A DNA stretch of 64,000 nucleotides from Mycolicibacterium frederiksbergense. Its GTDB lineage: Bacteria; Actinomycetota; Actinomycetes; Mycobacteriales; Mycobacteriaceae. Within the stretch, counting starts at the first letter, position 1; the number at the start of each line of letters is the position of its first letter. Below, piece after piece: positions 49,939 to 58,949 of the stretch. The stretch spans positions 1 to 64,000 of the forward strand of contig NZ_JARXVE010000006.1 in the NCBI RefSeq assembly GCF_029893345.1. The letters run 5' to 3'. The notes beneath the pieces were generated by a model. That model searched no databases and was not told the origin of the DNA. It saw nothing but the letters and a program-made list of their open reading frames with translations. The translations under genes and the position numbers were made by a program.

Positions 49939-51476
49939 TGCGTGTGAGTGAAGTCGTGGACCCGGCCGCCACCAGTGTGGACATCGGCTGGCGCGCCGCC
50001 GGCCGTGCCGAGAAGCGCATGCTGATCGATGGCAAGCTGGTGGCCGCTGCGTCCGGCGCCGAGTTCGACAACCTCAGCCCGGCCACGGGACTGGTGCTGG
50101 GAACGACCGCGGCCGCCGGTGCGCAGGATATGGACGGCGCGATCGGGGCGGCCCGGCGTGCGTTCGACGAATCCGACTGGAGCACGAATCGCGGCTTGCG
50201 TCAGCGGGTGCTCGCCCAGCTGCAGGACGCCATCGAAGCCGAAAAAGAAGACCTGCGTGAAGAATTGATCGCCGAGGTGGGCTGCCCGGTGATGACGACG
50301 CAGAACGCGCAACTGGACTGGCCATTGGCCGATGCGGTGCGGTACCCGGCCCGGTTGATCGACGACTTCGAGTGGGAACGCACCCTCGACGGTGGCGGAC
50401 TGTTCGGCGAGCGCAACGCCCGCACCGTGGTCAAGGAGGCCGTGGGTGTGGTGGCCGCGATCACCCCGTCGAACTTTCCGATCGAGGTGATCCTCAACAA
50501 GCTCGGACCGGCGCTGGCTGCAGGTAACACGGTGGTGCTCAAGCCCGATCCGAACACACCGTGGAACGCCACTCGGCTGGGCCGGCTTATCGCCGAGCGC
50601 ACCGACATGCCGCCCGGCGTCGTCAATGTGGTCCCGACCCCGTCCAATGAGGTCGTCGCACAACTGGGCACCGACCCGCGCGTCGACATGGTGTCCTTCA
50701 CCGGGTCGACGGCTGTCGGCAAGCATCTGATGCGGGTCGGGGCCGACACCATGAAGCGCACCTTCCTGGAACTGGGCGGGAAGTCGGCGATGATCGTGCT
50801 CGATGACGCCAAGCCGGGCCACGTCATCCCGGGCGCGATCGGGGCGTGCGTACACGCCGGACAGGCTTGCGCCGCCAACACCCGGATGTTGGTGCACCGC
50901 AGCCTGTTCGATGAGGCAGTTGGCAATGTGACGATGGCCTTCGGCGGGGTGCCGGTCGGGGATCCCGCATTGCCGACCACATTGGTCGGCCCGCTGATCA
51001 GCGCCGCGCAGAAGCAGCGGGTGCTCGACGCCATCGAAGGCGCCCGCCGCGATGGTGCCGAGATCGTGGTGGGCGGTGGTGAGGTCGCGGGATTGGCCGG
51101 TCACCTGCGTGACGGGCACTTTGTCGCGCCCACCGTGATCGTCGGAGCCGATCCGGGATCGTCGATCGCGCAGGACGAGGTGTTCGGTCCGGTGCTGGTG
51201 ATGCTGCCGTTCGACGATGACGATGAGGCGGTGCGGATCGCCAACCACAGCGCGTTCGGATTGGCCGGTGCGGTGGTGTCGGCATCGCCGGAGCGTGCGA
51301 TGGGCATCGCGAGACGGATCCGTACCGGCGCGATCGGCGTCAACGGCGGGATGTACTACGGAGCCGACGCTCCGTTCGGCGGGTACAAACACAGCGGCAT
51401 CGGACGGCAGTGCGGCATAGAGGGTTTCGCGCAGTATACCGAAACGAAGACGATCGGCTGGCGGCTGCCGCGGTAA
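49938..51476 (+). CDS. Aldehyde dehydrogenase (NAD-dependent, ALDH superfamily)
   Basis: A 512-residue ALDH that oxidises an aldehyde to the acid. ITPSNFPIEVILNKLGPALA, the nucleotide loop FTGSTAVGKHLM, general base Glu in LELGGKSA and the catalytic Cys in VHAGQACAANTRM are intact, and GGYKHSGIGRQCG is near the end. Starts are uncertain: GTG 49938 overlaps regulon site 5, GTG 49944 is next, and ATG 50019 (MLIDGKLV, with GAGAAG upstream) gives the usual family length of about 485. Divergent from Ltp, and followed 48 bp later by a LuxR-type regulator. Substrate unknown. Confidence 0.88.
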   Translation: MRVSEVVDPAATSVDIGWRAAGRAEKRMLIDGKLVAAASGAEFDNLSPATGLVLGTTAAAGAQDMDGAIGAARRAFDESDWSTNRGLRQRVLAQLQDAIEAEKEDLREELIAEVGCPVMTTQNAQLDWPLADAVRYPARLIDDFEWERTLDGGGLFGERNARTVVKEAVGVVAAITPSNFPIEVILNKLGPALAAGNTVVLKPDPNTPWNATRLGRLIAERTDMPPGVVNVVPTPSNEVVAQLGTDPRVDMVSFTGSTAVGKHLMRVGADTMKRTFLELGGKSAMIVLDDAKPGHVIPGAIGACVHAGQACAANTRMLVHRSLFDEAVGNVTMAFGGVPVGDPALPTTLVGPLISAAQKQRVLDAIEGARRDGAEIVVGGGEVAGLAGHLRDGHFVAPTVIVGADPGSSIAQDEVFGPVLVMLPFDDDDEAVRIANHSAFGLAGAVVSASPERAMGIARRIRTGAIGVNGGMYYGADAPFGGYKHSGIGRQCGIEGFAQYTETKTIGWRLPR

Positions 51477-51524
51477 GACGATCCTGCAGGGCGCGAGCCG
51501 CGGCCGGTGAACTAGGATGCTCGG

Positions 51525-53750
51525 GTGGTAGCGGGGAGCTGGTCGGCGCATATTCCAACCGCCACCATCGGACGACCGCGGATGGCCCAGACCGTCATCC
51601 GCAGGCCGGCGGTGACGCGTATGTTGCGGGGCGACGGACTGGTCGTGGTGACCGCTCCCGCGGGCTACGGCAAATCCACTGCAGTGGCGCTGTGGGAGGA
51701 ACAGGAGAGCCAGGAGAACTCGGCTCAACGCCCGTTCGCATGGGTCCGTCTGGACAATCTCGACAACGACCCCGCGCACCTGTTGCTACACCTGGCCACC
51801 GCGATAGACCAGGCCAGCCCGATCGACCCGGCGGTGCTGCACTACCTGCGGGGTGCGGGCCGGACCGCCGAGGCGCAGCTCGTACCCGCTCTTGTACAGG
51901 CTCTCGACGGGTGCGGGCCGATCGTGCTGGTGCTTGACGATGTGCACGAGCTGTCGTCGGCAGATGCCGTCGACGCCCTGCGGGCGGTGGTCGACCTGGC
52001 CCCGGCTTCGGCGACGCTGGCGCTGGTCGGTCGGCAGGTACCGGCGATCGATCTGGGCCGGCGCCGGCTACAGGGCCGGGTCGTCGAAATCGGAATCCCC
52101 GAGCTCAAGCTGTCCGGTTCCGAAGGGGCGGCCGCATTCGCGGCGTTCGGTGGCGGTACTGACGAGGCAACGGTCGCGCGGGTTGTGGACAAATGCGAGG
52201 GCTGGGCCGCCGGTGTGGCGATGGCGGCGTTGGCGCTGCGCGACGGCGTTTCAGCCGATGCGGTCGCGGGCCGTCACCGCGTGGTGGTCGACTACCTGGT
52301 CGAGGAAGTTCTCGCGCAACTCGACACCGACACCGCCACTTTTCTCATGGAATCATCAGTGCTGGACCGTTTTTCCGCTGATGAGCTGAACGCCCTGTTG
52401 GAGCGAAACGATTCGGCCGCGATGCTCGACGCCATCACCCGGTCGGGCAATCTGTTTCTTATTTCGCTTGACGCCCAGGGTATCTGGTACCGCTATCACC
52501 AGCTTTTCGGTGACGTGTTGCGGGCGCGACTGCGAGATCGGGATCCGGACAGGTTCCGGACGTTGGCAGCAAGGGCCGCGGAGCGGTTGGCTCGAGCAGG
52601 CGACATCGACGGTGCGTTGGTGCAGGCACTCGCGGCCGGCGACCGGGCAATGGCGGCCGCGTTGGTGGGTACCGACGCGGCGCGGCTGGGCTTCGACGGC
52701 CGCGCCGGGATCCTGGCCCGACGGCTCAGTCTGATCGACGAGCAGACCTTCACCGACTATCCCGACGCCGCCATCGCCCGGGCCTGGCTCGGTGTGACCA
52801 TAGGCGACGCCGAGTTGATCCAGCGCTCGTTGCTGCTGGCCAGTGCGGCCGACCGCGGCGAGCCGCTCAGCGACGGCACACCATCGGTCGAGGTGGCTGC
52901 GGCGCTGATCGGTTCGATGGTGGGCATCGGTGGAGTGCGAGAGGTCATCCGTCATGCCGAAACGGTGTGCGACGCGGGTGATCACCTGGTCAACCCGTGG
53001 TGGGGCGCGGCCACCGTGATGAAGGGCACCGCACTGGCGATGCTGGGTGACGCCGACGGTGCCCGGAGGACGCTGGAATCAGCCCTGCCGGTGACCGAGG
53101 GCCTACCTGCTTTCCGCGCCGCCGCGCTGGCGCATCTGGCGCTATTGGATCTCGATGGCGGCGACCCGTCGGCCGCCACCGAACGCAGCACCGCCGCGCG
53201 GGCGATCGTCGACTCATTGGATCTGTCCGACATGGTCCCGATGGTGGTGGTCTATGCGGTCGACGGTCTGGTACGTGCCCGGCGCGGCGACGTGCCCGGG
53301 GTGCGGGCGGACATCCGCACCACCGAGCAGCTGCTGGACCGGCTCGGTGGGCTGTCCGCCCGCTCCGCGCTGCTCGGACATGCATTGGTCGCCGCCGCGG
53401 CTGTCGAGGTGGACGACACCGAACTGTGCGACTGCCACCTCGACGCAGCGCGGCGGGCCAGTCGACGCGCGGCCGATGCTGTTGCCATCCTGCATCGACT
53501 CGATCAGATCTGCGCATTGTCGCTGGCCCGCGCGCAACGCCGTCTGCGTCCGGCATTGACGACGGCGGAGCTGCGGCTATTGCCACACCTGGCCACTCAT
53601 CTGTCGTTGCAGCGCATCGCCGGGGAGTTGAGCGTCAGCCGGGAGACCGTGAAGAGCCAGACTAAATCGATCTACCGCAAACTGGCGGTCTCCTCCCGGG
53701 CAGCGGCGGTCACCGAGGCCGGTCGGTTGGGCCTGCTCAACGACTCCTAG
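51525..53750 (+). CDS. LuxR-family transcriptional regulator with N-terminal ATPase (MalT/LAL type)
   Basis: A 741-residue regulator. The Walker A site APAGYGKST is at residues 44-52, and Walker B VLVLDDVHEL near 133-142. A helical repeat-type region fills the middle, and a C-terminal LuxR HTH (LTTAELRLLPHLATHLSLQR, then SVSRETVKSQTKSIYRKL) closes it. Such STAND-type ATPases bind an inducer and activate transcription. Somewhat shorter than the typical 900 residues. It lies between the aldehyde dehydrogenase and a convergent transporter, overlapping the transporter end by 14 bp; target unknown, candidates being the peroxidase operon and the dehydrogenase. Confidence 0.85.
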   Translation: MVAGSWSAHIPTATIGRPRMAQTVIRRPAVTRMLRGDGLVVVTAPAGYGKSTAVALWEEQESQENSAQRPFAWVRLDNLDNDPAHLLLHLATAIDQASPIDPAVLHYLRGAGRTAEAQLVPALVQALDGCGPIVLVLDDVHELSSADAVDALRAVVDLAPASATLALVGRQVPAIDLGRRRLQGRVVEIGIPELKLSGSEGAAAFAAFGGGTDEATVARVVDKCEGWAAGVAMAALALRDGVSADAVAGRHRVVVDYLVEEVLAQLDTDTATFLMESSVLDRFSADELNALLERNDSAAMLDAITRSGNLFLISLDAQGIWYRYHQLFGDVLRARLRDRDPDRFRTLAARAAERLARAGDIDGALVQALAAGDRAMAAALVGTDAARLGFDGRAGILARRLSLIDEQTFTDYPDAAIARAWLGVTIGDAELIQRSLLLASAADRGEPLSDGTPSVEVAAALIGSMVGIGGVREVIRHAETVCDAGDHLVNPWWGAATVMKGTALAMLGDADGARRTLESALPVTEGLPAFRAAALAHLALLDLDGGDPSAATERSTAARAIVDSLDLSDMVPMVVVYAVDGLVRARRGDVPGVRADIRTTEQLLDRLGGLSARSALLGHALVAAAAVEVDDTELCDCHLDAARRASRRAADAVAILHRLDQICALSLARAQRRLRPALTTAELRLLPHLATHLSLQRIAGELSVSRETVKSQTKSIYRKLAVSSRAAAVTEAGRLGLLNDS

Positions 53751-54567
53751 CCAGGAACCGCGAGAACGGCAGCAGCATCAGGAAATCGACTATCAACACC
53801 ACGGTGATCATCACGATGACCTTCGCGTCCGCGAAGTTCTGACCGGCCACCACAAAGGCTGCCGCCGCGTTTCGCTGCGCCGTTCCCAGGGCCAGCACAT
53901 CGCGTGCCCCGGGCCCGCCGACAAGCCAACCGATCCCGATACAGACCACCGTGAAGACGATGGCGGCCAGGAAGCCGAACGTACCGAATATCGCCGCCAC
54001 ATCCTTCAAGTGGCCGGCAATCGTCAGCACCACCACCAGGATCATGCTGACGTTCGATACCCACCCGACCGCGGGTCGGATGCGCCCGGCCACGCCCTGA
54101 AGGCGGGCTCGGAGCAGCAGACCCACGGCCAGCGGGATGAGCATCAGCACGATCAGGGACACCGCGATCTGTGCGGGATTGACCGCGGTTCCCCGAACGA
54201 ACAATGGCAGGGCGACGGGTACAAAACCCACCGTGATGACCATCAGCAGCACCATCAGGCCCACGGCGAGGGCCACATCGGCCTTCGCGAACTCCGCGAG
54301 CTTGATGAGGAACGGTGCACCTGCGGCCAATCCCGTTAGCAACAGCCCGATCCCGAGCGGTTCGTCGAGGCCGAGCAAGTGCCACAGCCCGAACGCGGCC
54401 AGCGGCGCCAGCACGAAGTTCGCGGCGAGGGCCAGCGCGACCAACCGCGGATTCTTGAGCGGGGCCAGAATCTGACCGACGGTCAGACTCAGGCCGACAC
54501 CCAACGTGCTCGACACCACAAAGAAGACCACCGCGATATCGGAACCGCGGATGAGAAGTTCAGTCAC
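53737..54567 (-). CDS. Bile acid:sodium symporter (BASS) family-like membrane transporter
   Basis: A 276-residue protein almost entirely made of about nine hydrophobic segments, shorter than classical 10-TM BASS proteins of about 320. GLLLTGLAAGAPFLIKLAEF and ALGTAQRNAAAAFVVAGQNF resemble the conserved crossover regions that bind sodium and substrate in BASS/ASBT transporters. The family moves organic anions such as bile acids, pantoate or keto acids. It follows the peroxidase cassette by 10 bp in the same orientation, so the substrate or product of that system may be transported. Substrate and direction are unknown. Confidence 0.72.
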   Translation of the reverse strand: MTELLIRGSDIAVVFFVVSSTLGVGLSLTVGQILAPLKNPRLVALALAANFVLAPLAAFGLWHLLGLDEPLGIGLLLTGLAAGAPFLIKLAEFAKADVALAVGLMVLLMVITVGFVPVALPLFVRGTAVNPAQIAVSLIVLMLIPLAVGLLLRARLQGVAGRIRPAVGWVSNVSMILVVVLTIAGHLKDVAAIFGTFGFLAAIVFTVVCIGIGWLVGGPGARDVLALGTAQRNAAAAFVVAGQNFADAKVIVMITVVLIVDFLMLLPFSRFLARSR

Positions 54568-54577
54568 TGCGGTCCCG

Positions 54578-55594
54578 TCACGCCATCGTGACGAGGTTGC
54601 GCCAGAACGACTTCAGGCTGTCGCTGGCCCCGAACAACGTCGTGAAGTGGGTTGAGTCGACCAGCACGATGTCACCGGCACGGTCCCCGGACGGCGGCAT
54701 GTGGATCAGCGCGTTGAACTCGGTGTTGCCGGCGAGGGTGAACGGATGTGGCCGGGTCATGTCGATCGGTTGCCGGCCCAGCACCCGCAGGTCCGGTCCC
54801 TCGGGAGCGGTCAGCTGGTAGTGCGGCAGGTGCGGATGCAAGGCCAGCGTGCTGACGTCGCGCAGCAGGCCCGCAGAATCCAGATCGCGGAAAGCGGTAA
54901 GCGGCACAATCTGTCTGGTGCCCTCGACCGTCGCCGGTCGCAGACCCCAGGTGTTGTGCACCGGGATGTTCAGTCCGGTCAGCAGCGAGCGTGCGTACCC
55001 GCTGAAGCGCTGGATCCGCGGCGTCAGCGGATCGCCATGGTGCAGGTACTCCATCTGCTGCTGCTCTTTGTCGTCGATGAACCCGACGTCGTGGTGCGGT
55101 GCGAGCATCAGACAGGTGCCCTCGCGGCGCAGCCACTGCTGAATCGCGGCGATCTCTTCTTCAGTCGCGGCCTCGTCGCCGAGCAGATGGTCCAGGCCGA
55201 AGATCATCAGGGTGTCGGTGTCGTCCAGGATGCGTTCATCGATCGGCAGCCGGTACCCGGCCTGATCGACCCGCTGGAACACCGCCACCGGATGTCCGGT
55301 CACTTCGCCGGCCACGTCCTGAAATGACAAGGACGAGCGGTGGAACAGCTCCAACGTTCCGTCGATGCCCTGAAGGAATTCGTGGGCGCTGTATTCCGGC
55401 GCCTCATAGGCCGGCCAGGTCGCGAGACGCACCTCGGTCATGGTGGAGAACCGGTTGTACAGCCCGGCCGGGTCGCGCTGGACCTCCCACGGATAGCTCC
55501 ACGACCAGTAGATGCTGACGCGTCGCTTGCCGTTGCGCGGGCGGGCGATGTGGGCCTGGTTGTAGGTGCGGGCGTATGAACGGGGGGTGGTCAT
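54578..55594 (-). CDS. Conserved protein of the DyP cassette, possible GATase-like domain
   Basis: A 338-residue soluble protein with no known family assignment from me. The central part (DDTDTLMIFGLDHLLG, then EEEIAAIQQWLRREGTCLML and APHHDVGF) has the strand-helix pattern of class I glutamine-amidotransferase-like or ThuA-like domains, but no catalytic Cys is seen. The ends are rich in aromatic residues and histidines (HPHLPHYQ, FTLAGNTEF). It overlaps the DyP gene by ATGA, so it probably serves the peroxidase, for instance as a substrate-binding or maturation partner. Function unknown. Confidence 0.65.
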   Translation of the reverse strand: MTTPRSYARTYNQAHIARPRNGKRRVSIYWSWSYPWEVQRDPAGLYNRFSTMTEVRLATWPAYEAPEYSAHEFLQGIDGTLELFHRSSLSFQDVAGEVTGHPVAVFQRVDQAGYRLPIDERILDDTDTLMIFGLDHLLGDEAATEEEIAAIQQWLRREGTCLMLAPHHDVGFIDDKEQQQMEYLHHGDPLTPRIQRFSGYARSLLTGLNIPVHNTWGLRPATVEGTRQIVPLTAFRDLDSAGLLRDVSTLALHPHLPHYQLTAPEGPDLRVLGRQPIDMTRPHPFTLAGNTEFNALIHMPPSGDRAGDIVLVDSTHFTTLFGASDSLKSFWRNLVTMA

Positions 55595-56928
55595 GCTATC
55601 TCCTTTGTTCCAAGGGTCTTCAGGTAACGCAGCGCGTTCAGGCCGGGCAGGAAGAAGTACGCCCCGCCGCGCAGCGTGGTGAATGCAGGTAACCCCTTGA
55701 GTACCTTGCGGATCGGCCGCTTCGGGATTTTGAAGTCCAGCGTGCCGTCCTGGGTGCCGCAGATCGGGTCGTGTTCGTTGCCGAGATCTTTGAACGCCGC
55801 GTCGTTGATCCAGACGTTCTGAGCGAACTCGAACTGACGCACCAGGCTGGCGCAGATCAGGAACATCCCGACACCGCGTTCGACCCCGTCGTCGGCGACG
55901 CCTTCAGGAAGCGCCGGGCCGTAGGTGCCGCTGCGCCGGATCAGCCTGCGCCGATTCGGATTCGGTTCGGTATCGCGTGGGTTGAGCCGTCGGGCGTGGG
56001 CGCCGATCGGGCAGCCGTAGCCGTGCGGATCCATCTCGCCGTAGTCGAAATCGTTGTTGCGCATCGGATCCGCACCCAGTTCTGGGTCGTCGTGTTCGGG
56101 TGCCAAGACCAAAGGTGCACCGCTGCGCCAGCGGCCCATGAACTTGGCGGCCAGTAACTCTTGGTCCTCCTCACCCTCGGCGTTCTGCTTCAGGTAGTCG
56201 CGGAAGACCCCGACATGTTCCTCCAGCCGGCGGTACGCCATGTAGCTGCCATTGCGCGAAAGCACCTCGAGTGTGGGCTGGTTCGCCACCAGTCCCTCCT
56301 CGTCCGGATAGCCGAGGAGGAACTCGCCAGGTTCGATCGCCCCGCCCGAGCCGGGTAGCAGCACCTCTCCGGAACCCTTCATCTGCGGCTGCGATATGGG
56401 ATCGCGGTACCCGAAGTGATCGTGCTCGTACTCGAACGGTTCGGTGGCGGCCAGATCCAGATGCGACAGTGACCGCACCCCGGGGCAGCGGGCCAGCAGT
56501 GCGTCGTGTTCGCCGACGCACCGCACGCGTTCCTCCTCGTCCCGGGCGAACAGGATGACGATCGCGTGCAGATCGTCGCCCGCGAGCCCGCCCAGCCAGT
56601 GCTCGGGTGCGGCCGCACCGGTGTCCCCGAGGATGTCGGCCCGCGACGCCATGCCCTCGCGGAACTCGTCGGGGAACGTCGCCAGTGACTCTTCGTCCAG
56701 ACCCAGTGCGCGCAGTCCGGTCCACGTGAAGGCCAAGTTGACCCAACGCTTGAAGACGTTGACTGTCTCGCGGACATCGGTGGCCGACTGCACGAGGGGA
56801 ACCATCTCGGCCAGCCAGGCCTGTCCCGCTTCGGGGGTGTCGAAGGAGAGGAACTCATACCGACCGGTCAGGTGGGGCGTCCCGGTCAGCATGATGTGCT
56901 GGATATCGTCGAATTCCAGTTGGGTCAC
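55591..56928 (-). CDS. Dye-decolorising (DyP-type) heme peroxidase
   Basis: A 445-residue DyP family peroxidase, oxidising substrates with H2O2. The distal motif GxxDG appears as GYRDPISQPQ, keeping the Asp but with Pro in place of Gly. The proximal heme-ligand His is in CPIGAHARRLNPRD, and the conserved Arg lies in RRRLIRRSGTYG. The size exceeds the short A/B-type enzymes and suits the longer P-type or related class. GTG 56928 overlaps the stop of the upstream gene by GTGA; the long open frame to 57471 is a shadow. No encapsulin or Tat signal is evident. Middle gene of a tight three-gene unit. Confidence 0.88.
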   Translation of the reverse strand: MTQLEFDDIQHIMLTGTPHLTGRYEFLSFDTPEAGQAWLAEMVPLVQSATDVRETVNVFKRWVNLAFTWTGLRALGLDEESLATFPDEFREGMASRADILGDTGAAAPEHWLGGLAGDDLHAIVILFARDEEERVRCVGEHDALLARCPGVRSLSHLDLAATEPFEYEHDHFGYRDPISQPQMKGSGEVLLPGSGGAIEPGEFLLGYPDEEGLVANQPTLEVLSRNGSYMAYRRLEEHVGVFRDYLKQNAEGEEDQELLAAKFMGRWRSGAPLVLAPEHDDPELGADPMRNNDFDYGEMDPHGYGCPIGAHARRLNPRDTEPNPNRRRLIRRSGTYGPALPEGVADDGVERGVGMFLICASLVRQFEFAQNVWINDAAFKDLGNEHDPICGTQDGTLDFKIPKRPIRKVLKGLPAFTTLRGGAYFFLPGLNALRYLKTLGTKEIA

Positions 56929-57497
56929 TGCATTTGATCCAGCATGTCGGAGAATGCGGCCTTGAGCCGCAACGCCTTCTTGATCTCGTCGGCCGTGACG
57001 TACGGGTACTCGCCGTACTCCAGGAAGCTGGGCACGTGGTGCTCGCGGACGAACTTGATGAAGGCCTCGGGGTTCGTCTTCCAGTCCTCCGGGAAGCCCT
57101 CCAGATGGGTGAACGCCGTGGTGATGCCCGACGAGCTGAAGATCTTGACGGCGTCCTCGGTGTATTTGTCGAAGTCGGTGTCGAAGATGCCCTGGTACTG
57201 GAAATGCAGACCGAACCCGACGTCGAACAGGTTCCACCGCAGGTAGTGCAGCTTCAGCGAGGCCAGCACATCGGGCTGCGCGGTGACCGCGGCCTCGATG
57301 ATTTTGCCGTGGCCCCGGATGGCCTCTTCGTGCTCGGGGCCTTCCTTCACCTTGGCGATGATGTTGAAGCCGTAGCAGGCGGGGGTGCGGGGGAATACCG
57401 GGCCGTAACGGCCCCGGGTCAGTTCGAAGTAGCCTTCCTTCGGGATAGCGATTGCCGCAGGTTGGGACCAAATTTCCGTGTTCTCGTTCTGACTCAT
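56925..57497 (-). CDS. Conserved 190-residue partner of the DyP peroxidase
   Basis: First gene of the cassette, with GTGA overlap to DyP. The sequence PACYGFNIIAKVKEGPEHEE, LHYLRWNLFDVGFGLHFQYQ and GIFDTDFDKYTEDAVKIF suggests an alpha/beta ferredoxin-like barrel of the kind used in DyP and related proteins, perhaps a half-size relative or accessory subunit. No heme ligand motif is clear. I do not know its role; formation of a heteromeric peroxidase complex or delivery of heme or substrate are possibilities. Confidence 0.65.
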   Translation of the reverse strand: MSQNENTEIWSQPAAIAIPKEGYFELTRGRYGPVFPRTPACYGFNIIAKVKEGPEHEEAIRGHGKIIEAAVTAQPDVLASLKLHYLRWNLFDVGFGLHFQYQGIFDTDFDKYTEDAVKIFSSSGITTAFTHLEGFPEDWKTNPEAFIKFVREHHVPSFLEYGEYPYVTADEIKKALRLKAAFSDMLDQMQ

Positions 57498-57606
57498 GGC
57501 ATCGAATTTAGATGCGCGCCGACCTCACGTCGTCCCCCAGAACGGGTGAAAATTGATGACGCAAGCAATCAGGCCAGTGCGGAAACCAGGGCCTCGGTGT
57601 GATCAA

Positions 57607-57633
57607 GGATGCTATCGAGGAATTGCAGCATCC
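57607..57633 (-). terminator. Hairpin downstream of the P450 gene
   Basis: GGATGCT (57607-57613) and AGCATCC (57627-57633) form a 7-bp stem with a 13-nt loop immediately after the P450 stop, so it may end that transcript. No T-run is present. Confidence 0.45.
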
Positions 57634-57635
57634 GT

Positions 57636-58856
57636 CTAACTGATCGGGTCGAACGTGACGGGTATCGCGGTGGGGGAGCGGAACGGCTGACCGAAGATGT
57701 GCGGGTCATCGTCGGTGACCAGCGCAAGGTTGCGTACCCGAGAAAGCATGCACTCCATCGCCACCCGGGTTTCCATCCGGGCCAGGTGTAACCCCATGCA
57801 GGTATGCTCGCCGGCGGCAAACGTGATGTGCGGCAACCGCTTCCGGAAGATATCGAACTCCTCGGGTCGCTCCCAGCGGCTTTCGTCGCGATTCGCCGAC
57901 CCCATGCAGACATCGATCACCGCGCCGGCGGGCAGCGCCACGCCTTCGAGTTCGGTGTCCTGGGTGGCCGAGCGCTGCACGGTGGTCAGCGGCGTTTCGT
58001 AACGCAGCGCCTCCTCGATGGCTGGTCCGATCAGCTCGTGGTCGGCCTCCACCGCCGCGAACTGGTCGGGGTGGGTGAGCAGCAGGTAGAGCAGGTTGCC
58101 CGAGGATCGGTAGGTGGTTTCCAGCCCGGCAGGCAACAGTAAGCGCAGGAACGAGTAGATGGCTTCGTCGGTGAGCTTCTCGCCGTCGATCTCCGCGGTG
58201 ACCAGGTCGCCGATGATGTCATCGGTCGGCTTGGACCGCCGCAGTTCGATCTGGCCGAGGAAGTAGTCCTTCAACGCCGCGGATGCCTCGAACGCGCGCT
58301 TGTACTTCACCGTGTAGCTGATCAACTCCACGGCGCGCCGGCGGAACCAGGGCAGGTCTTCCTCGGGCAGGCCGAGCAGCTTGGTGATCACCCGGGTGGG
58401 GAACTCGAAGGTGAAATCGCGCACCAGGTCTGCGCTGCCGGCCTCGATGAACTCGTCGATGAGGGATTCGCAGATCGGGCGGACGATCTCGGGTTCCCAG
58501 CGCAACAGCGAGCGCGTCTTGAAGGCAGCCGACACCAGATTGCGGTGATCGCGGTGGGTCTTGCCCTCCATGGCAAGGATCGTGGGCCCGATGAACAACC
58601 CGATGGTGCTGTCGTAGATCTTCGAGTTGAACGACTTGCCGTCCCGGAACACCGTGTTGACCGCATCGAACGACACCGCCGCGAATTGATGTTCGGGCAG
58701 TAGGGATTTCGGGGTCTTGGACCAGTCCATCACCGACCCGCGGAAAACCCCGTGCTTGGCGCGGTGCCGCGCGAACATCGGGTACGGGTCGCGCAGCAGG
58801 CCGGCGGTGTCGTCGACAGAGTCGTCGGAAGTGACGTCCTGCACTTGGCTATCCAT
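57636..58856 (-). CDS. Cytochrome P450
   Basis: A 406-residue soluble bacterial P450. The heme loop FAAGEHTCMGLHLARME carries the thiolate Cys; the I-helix reads LLLPAGLETTYRS with AG-x-E-T in place of AG-x-D/E-T; the ExxR pair is in EEALRYETPL; and RDESRWERPEEFDIFRKRLP is typical. It would hydroxylate a hydrophobic substrate with electrons from ferredoxin, which is not encoded nearby. The upstream palindromic regulon site 6 lies 47 bp before the start, so it is probably co-regulated with the SDR/ALDH pair and catabolic operons. Subfamily not determined. Confidence 0.9.
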   Translation of the reverse strand: MDSQVQDVTSDDSVDDTAGLLRDPYPMFARHRAKHGVFRGSVMDWSKTPKSLLPEHQFAAVSFDAVNTVFRDGKSFNSKIYDSTIGLFIGPTILAMEGKTHRDHRNLVSAAFKTRSLLRWEPEIVRPICESLIDEFIEAGSADLVRDFTFEFPTRVITKLLGLPEEDLPWFRRRAVELISYTVKYKRAFEASAALKDYFLGQIELRRSKPTDDIIGDLVTAEIDGEKLTDEAIYSFLRLLLPAGLETTYRSSGNLLYLLLTHPDQFAAVEADHELIGPAIEEALRYETPLTTVQRSATQDTELEGVALPAGAVIDVCMGSANRDESRWERPEEFDIFRKRLPHITFAAGEHTCMGLHLARMETRVAMECMLSRVRNLALVTDDDPHIFGQPFRSPTAIPVTFDPIS

Positions 58857-58902
58857 TGCTCACCCCACCACCTGGAACGGACCGACCTCACTGAAGCATA
58901 TT

Positions 58903-58921
58903 ACTGTAAAGATTACAGTAA
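58903..58921. promoter_or_regulatory. Candidate regulon site 6 at the P450 promoter (best match)
   Basis: ACTGTAAAGATTACAGTAA: half-sites ACTGTAA and ACAGTAA start 12 bp apart. Extended by two bases each way it is a perfect palindrome, ATTACTGTAA-AGA-TTACAGTAAT (58900-58922). Located 47 bp before the P450 start and just after the SDR stop. Confidence 0.65.
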
Positions 58922-58949
58922 TTGAATCCGTTCGGGATCCGGCCGCCGG

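Noticed and set aside
49722..51779. 685-codon frame antisense to the aldehyde dehydrogenase
   Set aside because: A shadow: composition of a complementary frame and no domains, while the forward frame has an intact ALDH.
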